Below, piece by piece: positions 32,847 to 42,657 of a stretch of DNA of 64,000 bases. Every line of letters starts with the position of its first letter. Positions within the stretch are counted from its first letter, which is position 1. The notes below the pieces were generated by a model. The model saw only the letters and a list, made by a program, of their open reading frames with translations, searched no databases and was not told the DNA's origin. The DNA is from Seongchinamella sediminis (lineage in GTDB: Bacteria > Pseudomonadota > Gammaproteobacteria > Pseudomonadales > Halieaceae). The stretch covers positions 388 through 64,387 of the forward strand of contig NZ_QRAN01000002.1 in NCBI RefSeq assembly GCF_003457605.1, written 5' to 3'. The position numbers and the translations under genes were made by a program.

Positions 32847-33886
32847 GCAACGGCCGGTTCCAGCAGGGTCAGGGTGGCGGTGGCGGTATCGAGGCGGGCG
32901 CGGGCGCCTACCGGGATCACCGCCTGGTCCTCCACGTGGCCTATCATCAGCCCGCGGAGTACCGGCACACCGAGGCCGGCAGTGCGCTCCCGCAGCACCT
33001 GCTCCATGGAGAAGCTGTTGTTGCTGGTATCGGCCTCGGTGAACTTGCCAAAGGCAATGCCCGCCACCCGCTCCAGGGCCCCGGCCAGGCGCAGCTGGGT
33101 CAGCATGCGGTCAACCCGGTAGGGTGCCTCGTGCACATCCTCGAGGAACAGCAGCCGGCCGCTGAAATCCGGCTCCCAGGGGGTGCCCATCAGGTGGCTG
33201 ACCAGGGTCAGGTTGCCGCCCAGCAGCGGCCCCTCGGCGGTGCCCGGATGCAGCACGGTCAGCCGGTTCTCCCGCTCCACCCGTCCCGGGCCCGGGTCCT
33301 CGAAGGGCGGTGGCGCCGCCAGCGGCTGCCGCCCCCTGCCCTCGATGAGGGTCTCGCGGAACTGGGTGTAGCTGTATTCGGTAAAATTGGCGCCGGCGAT
33401 GGGGCCGTGAAAGGTCACCAGCCCGGTGCGCCCGAAGATGGCGCAGTGCAGGGCGGTAATATCGCTGTAGCCCATCAACACCTTGGGATTGGCGGCGATC
33501 AGCCCGTAGTCCAGCAGGGGCAACAGGCGGGAGGAGCCATAGCCGCCCCGCAGGCAGAAAATGGCATCGACCTCGCGGTCGGCAAACATGGCGTTGAGGT
33601 CAGCGGCGCGCTGCTGGTCGGTACCGGCCAGGTACTGGGTGCGCTGGTAGAGATGCTGTGCCGGCTTGACCTTGAAGCCCAGCGAGCGCACCACGTCCAT
33701 GGCGAAGGCGATGTCCTCGTCCTCGGGTGCGTTGCTGGCCGGGCTCACCAGCCCCACGGTCATGCCCTGGCGCAGGCGCCGGGGCCGGATTGTGGGCCGG
33801 GCCGGGTCACTGCCGGCGGCCGCTGCTGCGGCCACGCCCGCCAGCGGCAATGCCGCCAGGCTCCTGATCAGGCTACGCCGATCCAT
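32843..33886 (-). CDS. LD-carboxypeptidase (peptidase S66, LdcA-like), exported
   Basis: 347 residues. An N-terminal MDRRSLIRSLAALPLAG looks like a twin-arginine or Sec signal. The S66 fold shows FCLRGGYGSSRLLPLLDY and the nucleophile Ser141 in GYSDITALH, with the later LFLEDVHE (Glu) and LMIGHVEDQ (His) completing the Ser-Glu-His triad. The family removes terminal D-Ala from murein tetrapeptides. E. coli LdcA is cytosolic, so an exported version would act in the periplasm on free muropeptides. It lies fourth in the operon, 45 bases after the epimerase gene, and overlaps the antiporter by 4 bases. Confidence 0.85.
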   Translation of the reverse strand: MDRRSLIRSLAALPLAGVAAAAAAGSDPARPTIRPRRLRQGMTVGLVSPASNAPEDEDIAFAMDVVRSLGFKVKPAQHLYQRTQYLAGTDQQRAADLNAMFADREVDAIFCLRGGYGSSRLLPLLDYGLIAANPKVLMGYSDITALHCAIFGRTGLVTFHGPIAGANFTEYSYTQFRETLIEGRGRQPLAAPPPFEDPGPGRVERENRLTVLHPGTAEGPLLGGNLTLVSHLMGTPWEPDFSGRLLFLEDVHEAPYRVDRMLTQLRLAGALERVAGIAFGKFTEADTSNNSFSMEQVLRERTAGLGVPVLRGLMIGHVEDQAVIPVGARARLDTATATLTLLEPAVA

Positions 33887-33931
33887 GTTCTACTCTCCTG
33901 GAAAACGCCCACTGTAACAGCCACCGACGGC

Positions 33932-35014
33932 TCACAGGTAATCCAGCCCGTCGATGGCGGCAATGCCCAGGCCCGGCGTCCGGTTGAGGCTTATTGCGGC
34001 AGCGCTGAAGCGGGTACCGCCGCGCACCGGGTCGCCGCGGGCCAGCAATGGCGCATCGAGATCCACCCGGGTGATGACCTCCGGCCGGGCCGCCGCCACA
34101 TGGGCCGCCGCCGCCACCCCGATGGCGCTCTCCAGCATGCAGCCCATCATGCAGCTGAGCCCCGCCGCTGCCGCCTGGTCGGCAATCGCCAGGGCGCCGC
34201 TGACACCGCCGCTCTTGACCAGCTTGATATTGAGGATATCGGCCGCCCCGGCGGCGATCACCCGCGCGGCGTCCTCCGGGTCGAAAACACTTTCATCCGC
34301 CATCACCGGGGTTTTCACCCGCTGGCGCAGCCGGGCCATGCCGTCCAGGTCGCCGGCGGGCAGGGGCTGCTCCAGCAGTTCCACCGCAATGCCCTCGCCG
34401 GCGAGCTGCGCCAGCAACCAGCAGGCCTGTTCCAGATTGCAGGCCTGGTTGGCATCCAGGTACAGGCTGGCAGCACCCGCCACCGCGACGGCCACATGCC
34501 GCACCCGCTGCAAATCCTCGGCGGGCTCGCCGCCGAGCTTGAGTTTCAGGCAGGTAAACCCGCGCTCCAGGGCGGCCCTGGCGCTCGCCGCCATGGCGGC
34601 GGGGGCATTCACGCTGATGGTCAGGCTGGTGTGCAGGGTCCCGGGCGCCCCGCCCAGCAGCTGGCACAGGGGCAGCCCCCGGTCCTGGGCGGCCAGGTCG
34701 AACAGGGCCACCTCCAGCGCGGCCCGGGCGTTACTGTTGCCGCCGGGCAATGAGGCCAGCAGCGCTGGCAGGGCGTCGACCCCGGCACCCACTACCGGCG
34801 GCAGCAGGTCATGTTCCAGCGCGGCGATAATGGAGGCATGGTCCTCGCCGGTAATGGCCCGGGTTGCCGGGGCGCTGCCATAGCCGGTCCTGCCACAGTC
34901 GGTTTCCAGCACCAGCACCAGGTCTTCCACCTGGTCGACCCGCCGCAGGGCAGTGGTGAATACCTCGCGCAGGGGCACCCGCAGCATGGCCAGGCGATAG
35001 CCGGTCACCCTCAC
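33932..35014 (-). CDS. Dipeptide epimerase (L-Ala-D/L-Glu epimerase, enolase superfamily)
   Basis: 360 residues from GTG. The enolase-superfamily barrel has the catalytic KxK (Lys157, Lys159 in CLKLKLG), metal ligands Asp187 (LDANQ), Glu215 (EQP) and Asp240 (ADES), and the opposing lysines Lys264/Lys267 (IKLVKSGG). This set matches the muconate-lactonizing subgroup members that epimerise dipeptides. Family members such as YcjG turn L-Ala-D-Glu from murein into L-Ala-L-Glu, which ordinary peptidases can cut. It overlaps the NlpC/P60 gene by 4 bases (GTGA), so the enzyme that would make its substrate is translated just before it. No signal peptide; cytosolic. Confidence 0.87.
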   Translation of the reverse strand: MRVTGYRLAMLRVPLREVFTTALRRVDQVEDLVLVLETDCGRTGYGSAPATRAITGEDHASIIAALEHDLLPPVVGAGVDALPALLASLPGGNSNARAALEVALFDLAAQDRGLPLCQLLGGAPGTLHTSLTISVNAPAAMAASARAALERGFTCLKLKLGGEPAEDLQRVRHVAVAVAGAASLYLDANQACNLEQACWLLAQLAGEGIAVELLEQPLPAGDLDGMARLRQRVKTPVMADESVFDPEDAARVIAAGAADILNIKLVKSGGVSGALAIADQAAAAGLSCMMGCMLESAIGVAAAAHVAAARPEVITRVDLDAPLLARGDPVRGGTRFSAAAISLNRTPGLGIAAIDGLDYL

Positions 35015-36399
35015 CAGTCGGCCTCCAGGGCGATCCGCTTGATCGCGTAAATACTGGCGACAAAGCCCTGCCCCGCCTCCGTCAGCAGCGGGCTCAGCGG
35101 CGTGACCGACACCCCCGCCAGAATGCCCTGGTAGGTCTCGCCGGCTGCGGTGAGGTAGGCCAGGGCGGTGCGGTCGTGGATCACGTAGGGCTCACCGGCA
35201 ACGGTGCCGAGATACATCACCACATGACCCGGCAGGTAGATAAGGTCACCGGCCTGCAGCGTGTGCAGGGCGCTGCGCACCCCTGCCACGTCCGGGGCAT
35301 CAAAGCGCAGGGTGGGAGCGTACTCACCGGCCGCCTGCTGGCCGGTGTTACGCGGCATCAGCAGGCCGAAGGACTTGTAGACCTCACCGATAAAGCCGGT
35401 GCAGTCGCGGGCATTGTAGTCGTGGCCCCAGCCGTAACGCTCGCCGAGGAACTTGAAGGCCTGCTGCACAACCAGGTCGGCACGGTAGGGAAGATGGCCA
35501 ACGCTGACATCGCGCGACCGGGCCACCAGCGCATGACCGAACTCCAGTTCACCGGCGGCCGTGCGCAGCGGCAGGCTGACAATGTAACTGGCATAGGGGT
35601 TCTGGCCATTGACCGCAAAGCCGGTGGCCTCCGGGTCGACCAGCGGCAGGGACACGCCCATTTCCAGCGGCAGCTCGGAACTGCGCGCATCCAGCGGGTT
35701 GAAATTGGTGTGCACCCGGTCGCCGGTGACCACCAGCCGCGGCCCGGCGGCCTGCCATGCCGCGATGTCGGTCCGCGACCCCAGGGCCACGGCGTCGCGC
35801 GGTAGCCAGGCAGCGTAGTGATAGTTGAGGGCGAAGAACCATTGGCCGTCGGCACTGCTGTGGAGGACGGCCAGCCGCTCGCCGGGAAACACCGCGGTCT
35901 CCTGGAAGCGGTCCAGGTGTACATCGTCCGGCGTCTTCAATACCCGCTCGGCGGTGGGAAAACTGCGCATCGAGGCCCGCTTTACCGCCAGCCCCCAGCG
36001 CACCGGGTTCTGCTCTCCCAGGGTATCCAGGCTGGCCAATGCCAACCAGCGGCGGTAATCGGCGGCACTGACCGGCTGCCCGCTTGCGGCGTGGTAGCGC
36101 GGTGACGAGGCGGGTCGACTGACCCGGGCAATAAAGGACTCAAGCTGCTTGCGGGACAGCGCGGCGGGGAGCTGGTCCAGGTCATGCATATTGGCGTCGA
36201 CGGCGAAGGCCCGCTGGTTGAACTGGCGCACCTGCGCCGGGCTCATCCGGGTGTCGCTGTCCGCAAGCCGCGCGACCCAGTAGTCGGGCGACAGCATGGC
36301 CTCCTGCACGCCGGGCACATCGGTGACAAAGGGATAGTGATCCTTGGCCTGTGCCACGCCCAGGCCAACACTGAACACCACTGCCAGTAACATTCTCAC
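35011..36399 (-). CDS. Exported NlpC/P60 murein endopeptidase with SH3-like domains
   Basis: 462 residues. GTG 36399 is chosen since GGAGG lies 9 bases before it and it overlaps the upstream stop by 4 bases; an upstream ATG at 36420 would lengthen the overlap. A signal peptide (ending AQA) is followed by the NlpC/P60 N-terminal helper domain, SH3-like segments (about 140-270) and the catalytic domain with Cys333 (DCTGF) and His392 (LPGHVVMY). This architecture, like YkfC, cuts gamma-D-Glu-mDAP bonds and releases L-Ala-D-Glu. The next gene is the epimerase acting on exactly that dipeptide. It is likely periplasmic. Confidence 0.87.
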   Translation of the reverse strand: MRMLLAVVFSVGLGVAQAKDHYPFVTDVPGVQEAMLSPDYWVARLADSDTRMSPAQVRQFNQRAFAVDANMHDLDQLPAALSRKQLESFIARVSRPASSPRYHAASGQPVSAADYRRWLALASLDTLGEQNPVRWGLAVKRASMRSFPTAERVLKTPDDVHLDRFQETAVFPGERLAVLHSSADGQWFFALNYHYAAWLPRDAVALGSRTDIAAWQAAGPRLVVTGDRVHTNFNPLDARSSELPLEMGVSLPLVDPEATGFAVNGQNPYASYIVSLPLRTAAGELEFGHALVARSRDVSVGHLPYRADLVVQQAFKFLGERYGWGHDYNARDCTGFIGEVYKSFGLLMPRNTGQQAAGEYAPTLRFDAPDVAGVRSALHTLQAGDLIYLPGHVVMYLGTVAGEPYVIHDRTALAYLTAAGETYQGILAGVSVTPLSPLLTEAGQGFVASIYAIKRIALEADW

Positions 36400-37559
36400 G
36401 GGTTCGCGCCTCCCAGCCACATCAACACCCGGCCCACCAGCAGCCCCCCTGCGGTCCCCACCACGTAGCCGAGCAGGGCCATCAACACCCCCACCGGCAC
36501 CAGCTGCCGGGAGTAGGCGGCGGCGAGAATCGGCGCCGATGCCACCCCGCCAATATTGGCCAGCGACGCCACCCCGCAGGTAAACAGGTCCAGCCGCAAC
36601 AGCCGCGCCGCCAGCAACATGATCGCGGCGTGCACCAGCAGGATGACCAGGCCCGCCAGCAGGTACAGTGGCGCGCTGGCCAGGTCGGCGAAGCTGGTGC
36701 GCGAGGCGATGGCGGCAACCATCAGGTATAGCAGGGCGCTGGCCAGCGCATCGCTGCCGCTGAGCCGGGCCAGCGGCGTGTAGGCCAGGGCCAGGCCGAT
36801 AAGGGTCACCGCCAGAATCCGCACCACGCTGACGGTGAAAAAGCCGTCACCGCCCAGCCACTGGCCGACCTGGTCCGCCGCCACCGCCCCGAGCAGGCCG
36901 ACACCGGTCAACAGCAACAGCTGGTACTCACCGGGGGCATCGTGCCGGGCGGTATCCTCCGCCGCGGCCACCGGCAGCACCCCGCGCGCCCCGGACCAGC
37001 GGTTGAAGCGCGCGGCGAACGGCACCAGCGCCAGCAACAGCATCAGCCACAGGGAATAATCGATGGAATCCACCAGCAGGGCATAGCCCAGGTCTGCCTC
37101 CGGCACCTCCAGCGCCGCCTGCACCGCCACCATGTTGGCGGTACCGCCCAGCCAGCTGCCGGCGAGGGCGGCAAAGACGCCCCAGGCGCCCTCACCGAGG
37201 ACGGAGCGGAACAGCACAAACGCCACCACGCAGCCCAGCATGATGCCCGCGGCGGCGAGGGTGAACGCGGCCAGCAGCCGCGGCCCGAGACGCAGCAGCG
37301 CGTCCAGGCGACAGCGTAACAACAACAGCAGGATCATTGCCGGCACCAGCAGGCGCTTGATCTCGGCGTAGGCCCGGGTCTGGGCATCGTTAATGGCCCA
37401 GGCCCCGGCGCCCGCCAGCAGCATGGCGCCGAGGTAGGTCAGCACAATCGGCGGCAACCAGCGAAACAGCCGCCAGCGCGGGTACTGCCGCGCCAGCCAC
37501 ACCAGCACCCCGGCGAGCAGGGCCAGTGACGCCAGGTATCCGGCCACGCTACTGATCAA
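36396..37559 (-). CDS. DUF819 family membrane protein, putative transporter
   Basis: 387 residues with about 10 membrane helices. SWLGGTANMVAVQ and the late SLANIGGVASAPI carry the two conserved GG-N motifs of DUF819 (YjcL-like), an inverted-repeat transporter-like fold. Its substrate is not established as far as I know. I start at TTG 37559 because GGGGGAGAGG lies just upstream and the protein then opens at the first membrane helix. ATG 37595 would add 12 polar residues with no ribosome site. It is the first gene of the operon with the murein peptidase and dipeptide epimerase. I infer it may carry murein peptides or their amino acids. Confidence 0.75.
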   Translation of the reverse strand: MISSVAGYLASLALLAGVLVWLARQYPRWRLFRWLPPIVLTYLGAMLLAGAGAWAINDAQTRAYAEIKRLLVPAMILLLLLRCRLDALLRLGPRLLAAFTLAAAGIMLGCVVAFVLFRSVLGEGAWGVFAALAGSWLGGTANMVAVQAALEVPEADLGYALLVDSIDYSLWLMLLLALVPFAARFNRWSGARGVLPVAAAEDTARHDAPGEYQLLLLTGVGLLGAVAADQVGQWLGGDGFFTVSVVRILAVTLIGLALAYTPLARLSGSDALASALLYLMVAAIASRTSFADLASAPLYLLAGLVILLVHAAIMLLAARLLRLDLFTCGVASLANIGGVASAPILAAAYSRQLVPVGVLMALLGYVVGTAGGLLVGRVLMWLGGANP

Positions 37560-37620
37560 ATTGCCCTCTCCCCCTGCTCGTTCGGCCCTGAGCATGCATC
37601 ATCACTTGCCAATTCTCAAT

Positions 37621-38505
37621 TCAGATCAGGAACAGGGCCAGTACCGCAACCGCGGCGAAGCCGACCACCAGGATCACGGCATAGCTGACATAGACCAGCA
37701 GTGACTTGAACAGGGCTCCCGGCCACCCTGAATCATAGGTCCGGCGCAGGGCCAGGGGCAGGTAGATCAGCAGGCCCAGCAGCAGCCAGCCATCCAGCGG
37801 CAGCGTTAGCAGGTCGACCAGCGATGCCAGCAGGTACAGCAGGTAAACGAAGGAGTGATAGTGCAGGGCAAACACCAGGTGCTGCAGGTAGTGGAACGCT
37901 GAGCCCAGGTAAAGCAGCTGGACCAGCAGCGCGAATACCGGCAGCAGCAGGAACATCATCTGCGGCAGGTAGTCGAGCATGACCTCCATAAAGCGGTTCG
38001 GGTCATCGCGCAACTTGCCGGCATTGCCCTCAATGCGCTGCTCTGCGTCCTGCAGCCAGCGGGGGCTGCCCTCGTCGGCGATGCCGAGATCCAGGGTGAA
38101 GTCACTGGGATCGTCGACCTCGTCCGGAATGCGGGCTACATCGTCATCCACGCCGATCACAATCATGCCATCGCCCGCCTGGCTCTCGCCGCCCTGCAAC
38201 TGCGCGGAGTTGAGGGACACCACCAGGAAGACAATAAAGCTGATCACCAGGTACAGCCTGAGGGGCGGCAGGTAGCGTGCCCGGCGACCGGCCATGAACT
38301 CGGCGCTGAGAAAGCCGGGGCGGAACACGAGGTAACCCAGGGTGCGCCAGAAGCGCGAATCCATATCCAGCACATCGCCCAGCAAGTCCCCCGCCAGGTC
38401 CAGAAAGCGCTTGTCCGCCCGGCCCTCGCGCTGGCCGCACTCGGAACAGTACTCGCCGATGATTCGCGCCCGGCAATTGCGGCAGTATTGCCCTTCTTTT
38501 CCCAT
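37621..38505 (-). CDS. DUF3667 membrane protein with N-terminal zinc ribbon
   Basis: 294 residues. Two CxxC pairs at the N-terminus (Cys8, Cys11, Cys20, Cys23 in YCRNC and YCSECG) form a zinc ribbon. Then comes the conserved RFWRTLGYLVFRPG segment of DUF3667, and four or five membrane helices (about 82-100, 185-205, 215-235, 240-262, 270-292). An acidic loop lies at 110-165. No function is known to me. It lies upstream of the murein-peptide operon on the same strand, 61 bases from the TTG start of DUF819, so it could be co-transcribed, though it has no obvious part in that pathway. Confidence 0.75.
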   Translation of the reverse strand: MGKEGQYCRNCRARIIGEYCSECGQREGRADKRFLDLAGDLLGDVLDMDSRFWRTLGYLVFRPGFLSAEFMAGRRARYLPPLRLYLVISFIVFLVVSLNSAQLQGGESQAGDGMIVIGVDDDVARIPDEVDDPSDFTLDLGIADEGSPRWLQDAEQRIEGNAGKLRDDPNRFMEVMLDYLPQMMFLLLPVFALLVQLLYLGSAFHYLQHLVFALHYHSFVYLLYLLASLVDLLTLPLDGWLLLGLLIYLPLALRRTYDSGWPGALFKSLLVYVSYAVILVVGFAAVAVLALFLI

Positions 38506-38600
38506 GCTGAGCCCGCTCTGGTTTTATTGTTCCGGTGTACGCCCGTAGCTGCAGAGGCTACCATAGAGCTAACCCTCGCTGCGACGGCAACCGCGGAGCC

Positions 38601-39863
38601 ATGCACTTGAAACTTTCAGCCTTCGGGGAAAAATTTTCCGGCCAGTCGGGCATCGTCGAACTGATGGACGACCTCGGGACCGCCCTCAACGAAAATCCGG
38701 ACATGATCTTCATGGGCGGCGGCAACCCCGGCCGCCTGCCGGAAATGGAACGGATTTTCCAGCAGCGGCTGGAAACCATCATGTCGGACCCGGCCCAGCG
38801 CCACAGCCTGTTCGGCATTTACCAGTCGCCCCAGGGCGACCGGGAATTCCGCCAGCGCCTGGCGGCCTTCCTCAGCAAGCACTACGGCTGGCCGGTGGGA
38901 GAAGAAAACATCGCCGTCAGCAATGGCAGCCAGTCCGCTTTCTTCGTGCTGTTCAACATGCTCGCCGGGGAGATGCCCGACGGCCACCGGCGGCGTATTC
39001 ACCTGCCCCTGGCGCCGGAATATATTGGCTATGCCGACGCCGGCCTCAGCGACAACTTTTTCTCCGCCACCCGGCCCAGCATTGAGCGCATCGACACGCA
39101 CCTGTTCAAGTACCACGTGGATTTCTCCCAGCTGGAGATCGATGAGTCGGTGGCGGCGCTGTGCGTGTCCCGGCCCACCAACCCCACCGGCAACGTGCTG
39201 ACCGACGATGAGGTCGCGCACCTGGACAGCATTGCCCGGGCCAGCGACATTCCCCTGATCATCGACGGCGCCTACGGCCTGCCCTTCCCCAATATCCTGT
39301 TCGAGCAGGCCACACCCCACTGGAACGACAACACCGTGCTCGCCCTGAGCCTGTCCAAGCTGGGGCTGCCGGGCGTGCGCACCGGCATCCTGGTGGCCAG
39401 CGAGGAGCTGATCAAGGCCTATACCAACGCCAACACCATCGTCAGCCTGGCCTGCGGCACCCTGGGTCCGGCCCTGGCGCGGGCACTGTTCGACAGTGGC
39501 GAGATCCTCAGCCTCAGCCGCGACTATGTCACCCCCTTTTACCGCGAGCGCTCGCGGCAGGCGGTCGCCTGGTGCGAGGAGTTCCTGGGCGACCTGCCCT
39601 GGCACGTGCACAAGCCCGAGGGCGCGATCTTCCTCTGGCTGTGGTTTGAAGGCCTGCCGATCAGCAGCCAGGCTCTTTACCAGCGCCTGAAACAGCGCGG
39701 CGTGCTGGTGGTGCCCGGGCACAACTTCTTTGTCGGTATGGATGATGACTGGCAGCACAAGCACGAGTGCATCCGGGTGTCCTACGCCCAGGACGCCGCC
39801 AGGGTGCGCGAGGGTATCGGCATTATTGCCGAGGAAGTTCACCGGGCTTACCGGGAAGACTGA
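38601..39863 (+). CDS. avtA: Valine--pyruvate aminotransferase
   Basis: 420 residues. A fold-type I aminotransferase matching E. coli AvtA along its length: GGGNPGRLPEM, NGSQSAFFVLFNMLAG, LAPEYIGYADAGL, CVSRPTNPTGNV, SLSKLGLPG with the PLP lysine Lys253, and HKPEGAIFLWLWF. It moves the amino group between valine or alanine and 2-oxoacids (pyruvate, 2-oxoisovalerate). ATG 38601 gives the expected N-terminus (LSAFGEKFSGQSGI). It is divergent from DUF3667 and lies 76 bases upstream of the AsmA gene. Cytosolic, full length, no unusual residues at the active site. Confidence 0.93.
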   Translation: MHLKLSAFGEKFSGQSGIVELMDDLGTALNENPDMIFMGGGNPGRLPEMERIFQQRLETIMSDPAQRHSLFGIYQSPQGDREFRQRLAAFLSKHYGWPVGEENIAVSNGSQSAFFVLFNMLAGEMPDGHRRRIHLPLAPEYIGYADAGLSDNFFSATRPSIERIDTHLFKYHVDFSQLEIDESVAALCVSRPTNPTGNVLTDDEVAHLDSIARASDIPLIIDGAYGLPFPNILFEQATPHWNDNTVLALSLSKLGLPGVRTGILVASEELIKAYTNANTIVSLACGTLGPALARALFDSGEILSLSRDYVTPFYRERSRQAVAWCEEFLGDLPWHVHKPEGAIFLWLWFEGLPISSQALYQRLKQRGVLVVPGHNFFVGMDDDWQHKHECIRVSYAQDAARVREGIGIIAEEVHRAYRED

Positions 39864-39939
39864 GTTGCGCGCCGAATCGAACCGGATCCGCAATTGATGG
39901 TCAGAGCAAGAACTGCAGGCCCTGAGACAAGGAATTTTC

Positions 39940-41820
39940 ATGCCCCGTTTTCTCGTTTACCTTTTCGCCATCCCGCTGGTACTGGTACTGGTCGGCTTTA
40001 TCCTGGTATCGCTGTTGCTGGACAAGGAAAAAATCCTCGACCTGGCGGCCGAGGAACTCAAGGCCAAGACCGGGGCGACGCTGGCAGTCGGCGGCGCCGC
40101 TGAACTGAGCTTCTTTCCCCGCCTCGGCCTCAGCCTGGAGCAGGTGGCGCTCGACATGCCCGGTGAACAGCAAACCAGCCTGCAGGCCCGCTCCCTCGAG
40201 ATCGGCGTGCAGCTGATGCCGCTGCTGTCGAAACAGGTCGCCATCGACAGCATCCTGCTGGACGGCGTGCTGGTCTCGATGACCACTGAACCCGCTCCGG
40301 CCCCGGTTGACACCAGCGCCCTCAACGACGAACAGCTGGCCCGCTTCTACCAGCAGCGGGAAGCCGCGCGAGAGGCCGCGGGGAAGGCCACCGGCGCGGA
40401 AAACGTGCTGGCGATCCCACTGGCGCTGGAGGTAGCGCGGCTGCAGATTACCGACTCGCGCCTGGAAGTGCGGGAAGCCGGCAGCGATACCCAGGTGATA
40501 GACATCGCCAGTCTCACGGTCAGGGAGCTCAACCTGGAGGGTCGCTCCATTCCGGTCGAGGCCAGCATCACCGTGGCTGGCGAGCAAGCAATGGAGCTGA
40601 GCCTCCGGGGCAAGGTCATGATTAACCAGGACACCCAGGTGATCGGCCTGGAGACCCTGGACATCGAGCTTGGCGGGGCACTGCAGGCGCCAGTGACCAT
40701 GACCACCTCCGGGGAGGTGGATATCAATCGCCAGGTGGCGGACCTGAACCTGGTGGCGAACATCAGCGACACCCGGGCCGAGGGCCAGCTGCGCTATGCC
40801 AGCTTCGAGAGCCCGCAGGTTGACGCCCAGCTGCGCCTCAACCGCTTCACCCCCGCCCTGCTGGCCCTGGCGGGCCCGGAGGCCGCAGCGGCGGAGTCTG
40901 CTCCCGCCGGGGGCGAGGCCGCCAGTGACGAGACAGATGTACCGTTGCCGCTGGATGCCCTGCGCCTGATGGATACCCGGGCGGACCTGGTGATCGAGGA
41001 GGTCATCTGGGGCAGCCACCGGGTGCAGCAGCTCAAGGCCAAACTGCGGGTGCTAAACGGCGAGGCCATTTTTCCCAGCATTACCGGGACCATCCACGGC
41101 GGTTCCCTGGACATGAAAGCCAGCCTCAACGCCAAACAGAGCACCGCCAGGATCAACACCCAGGGAACTCTGCTGCAGCTGGATATCGCCAGCGTCCTGG
41201 CGGCCGCGGAGGTAGAGCCGGTGCTCAGCGGCAGGGCCAACCTGGACTGGAAGCTGCACGGTAAGGGCAATACCAGCGGCGCCATCAGCCAGACCCTGCG
41301 CGGGCCGCTGAATTTGCGCACGGAACAGGCGGTGCTGCAGGGGCTGGGGGTGGAGCAAATGCTGTGTGAATCGGTGGCGCTGGTCAACCGGGAAGCGCTG
41401 TCCGCCGACTTCCCCGCGGACAGTGCGTTTGAGGAGCTGGCGGTCACCCTGCAGCTGGGCAAGGGCAAGGCCCGCCTGCAGCCACTGACCGCCCGCCTCC
41501 CCGACATCAGCCTCAGCGGTGAGGGCGAGATAGACATTGCCAGCCTCGACTTTGACACCACCTTCAGTGCCCGGCTGTCACCCGGCCTCGAGCAGCTGGA
41601 CCCGGCCTGCCGGGTCAATGAACGCATCACCGCCATCGCCTGGCCAGTCAACTGCCGCGGCAACGCCACCGGCGACCCCGCTGACTGGTGTGCGGTAGAC
41701 AGCAAGGAAATCCTCGAGGACCTGGCCGGCAACGAGCTCAAGCGCAAGGCCCAAAAAGAGGTCGAGGAAAAATACGGCGAGGAAGCCGGGGCGCTACTCA
41801 AGGGCCTGCTGGGAGACTAG
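39940..41820 (+). CDS. AsmA-family protein
   Basis: 626 residues. An N-terminal membrane helix (about 5-27) is followed by the AsmA N-terminal domain (LDLAAEELKAKTGATLAV, ELSFFPRLGLSLEQV, LMPLLSKQVAIDSILLDGV) and a long beta-rich periplasmic body. The C-terminal part (GTLLQLDIASVLAA, NLDWKLHGKGNTSGAI, GEGEIDIASLDFDTTF) is the AsmA_2 region. AsmA proteins resemble TamB and form hydrophobic grooves for moving phospholipids between membranes. It is smaller than TamB and is not linked to it here. AAGGAA sits shortly before the ATG. Single gene, same strand as avtA. Confidence 0.87.
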   Translation: MPRFLVYLFAIPLVLVLVGFILVSLLLDKEKILDLAAEELKAKTGATLAVGGAAELSFFPRLGLSLEQVALDMPGEQQTSLQARSLEIGVQLMPLLSKQVAIDSILLDGVLVSMTTEPAPAPVDTSALNDEQLARFYQQREAAREAAGKATGAENVLAIPLALEVARLQITDSRLEVREAGSDTQVIDIASLTVRELNLEGRSIPVEASITVAGEQAMELSLRGKVMINQDTQVIGLETLDIELGGALQAPVTMTTSGEVDINRQVADLNLVANISDTRAEGQLRYASFESPQVDAQLRLNRFTPALLALAGPEAAAAESAPAGGEAASDETDVPLPLDALRLMDTRADLVIEEVIWGSHRVQQLKAKLRVLNGEAIFPSITGTIHGGSLDMKASLNAKQSTARINTQGTLLQLDIASVLAAAEVEPVLSGRANLDWKLHGKGNTSGAISQTLRGPLNLRTEQAVLQGLGVEQMLCESVALVNREALSADFPADSAFEELAVTLQLGKGKARLQPLTARLPDISLSGEGEIDIASLDFDTTFSARLSPGLEQLDPACRVNERITAIAWPVNCRGNATGDPADWCAVDSKEILEDLAGNELKRKAQKEVEEKYGEEAGALLKGLLGD

Positions 41821-41922
41821 GGCCAGACCAGTTAGTGTGAACAAGCCCTAACCTTTAGCTGGATCAATTTTTAGCGGCGTCAGGACTGCTAGGCTGGTGG
41901 TGAATCAAGCGCAAGGATTCCA

Positions 41923-42657
41923 GTGCCTGCTACTCTGAAAAAACTGCTCACCGCCATGGTGGGCAGCCTCCGCGACCTGTTGCCGATTATCCTGGTGATC
42001 CTGTTCTTCCAGTTCGCGGTGCTGCAACAGCCCCTGCCCAATATCGGCCAGATCCTGGTAGGAGTGCTGTTTGTGATGCTGGGGCTGACCTTTTTCATTC
42101 ACGGTCTGGAGCAGGGCCTGTTTCCCATTGGTGAATCCATGGCCGGCGCCTTTGCCCGCAAGGGCAGCCTGTTCTGGTTGGTTGCCTTTGCCTTCGCCCT
42201 CGGCTTCGGCACCACGGTCGCCGAGCCGGCGCTGATCGCGGTGGCCGCGGAGGCCGCTACAGTGGCGGCGGAGGGCGGCATGATCGCCCCCTCCGACGAT
42301 GCCCGCAACGAGTACGCCAACGGCCTGCGCTACACGGTGGCGTTCTCGGTGGGCCTGGCGATTGTCATCGGGGTGGTGCGAATCCTCAAGGGCTGGCCGG
42401 TGCAGTGGCTGATCATCGCTGGCTATGTACTGGTGGTGGTCATGACCATGTTCGCGCCGCGGGAAATCATCGGCATCGCCTACGACTCGGGCGGCGTGAC
42501 CACGTCGACGATTACCGTACCGCTGGTGACCGCCCTGGGGGTCGGTCTGGCCTCCTCCATTCGCGGCCGCAATCCGATGATCGACGGTTTTGGCCTGATC
42601 GCCTTCGCTTCCCTGACCCCGATGATTTTCGTCATGGCCTACGGGATGCTGATCTGA
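41923..42657 (+). CDS. DUF1538 membrane protein, first of a pair
   Basis: 244 residues from GTG, with AAGGA 6 bases upstream. About 7 membrane helices. Typical DUF1538 stretches are seen: [32 protein letters not shown] and the motif [16 protein letters not shown], repeated in the second copy. DUF1538 resembles a transporter but has no established substrate that I know. The next gene overlaps by one base (TGATG) and encodes a second DUF1538 protein. A PII-like and a CBS protein follow. The pair may form a heterodimer, the conserved DSGG-TTST segment lining a path. Confidence 0.82.
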   Translation: MPATLKKLLTAMVGSLRDLLPIILVILFFQFAVLQQPLPNIGQILVGVLFVMLGLTFFIHGLEQGLFPIGESMAGAFARKGSLFWLVAFAFALGFGTTVAEPALIAVAAEAATVAAEGGMIAPSDDARNEYANGLRYTVAFSVGLAIVIGVVRILKGWPVQWLIIAGYVLVVVMTMFAPREIIGIAYDSGGVTTSTITVPLVTALGVGLASSIRGRNPMIDGFGLIAFASLTPMIFVMAYGMLI

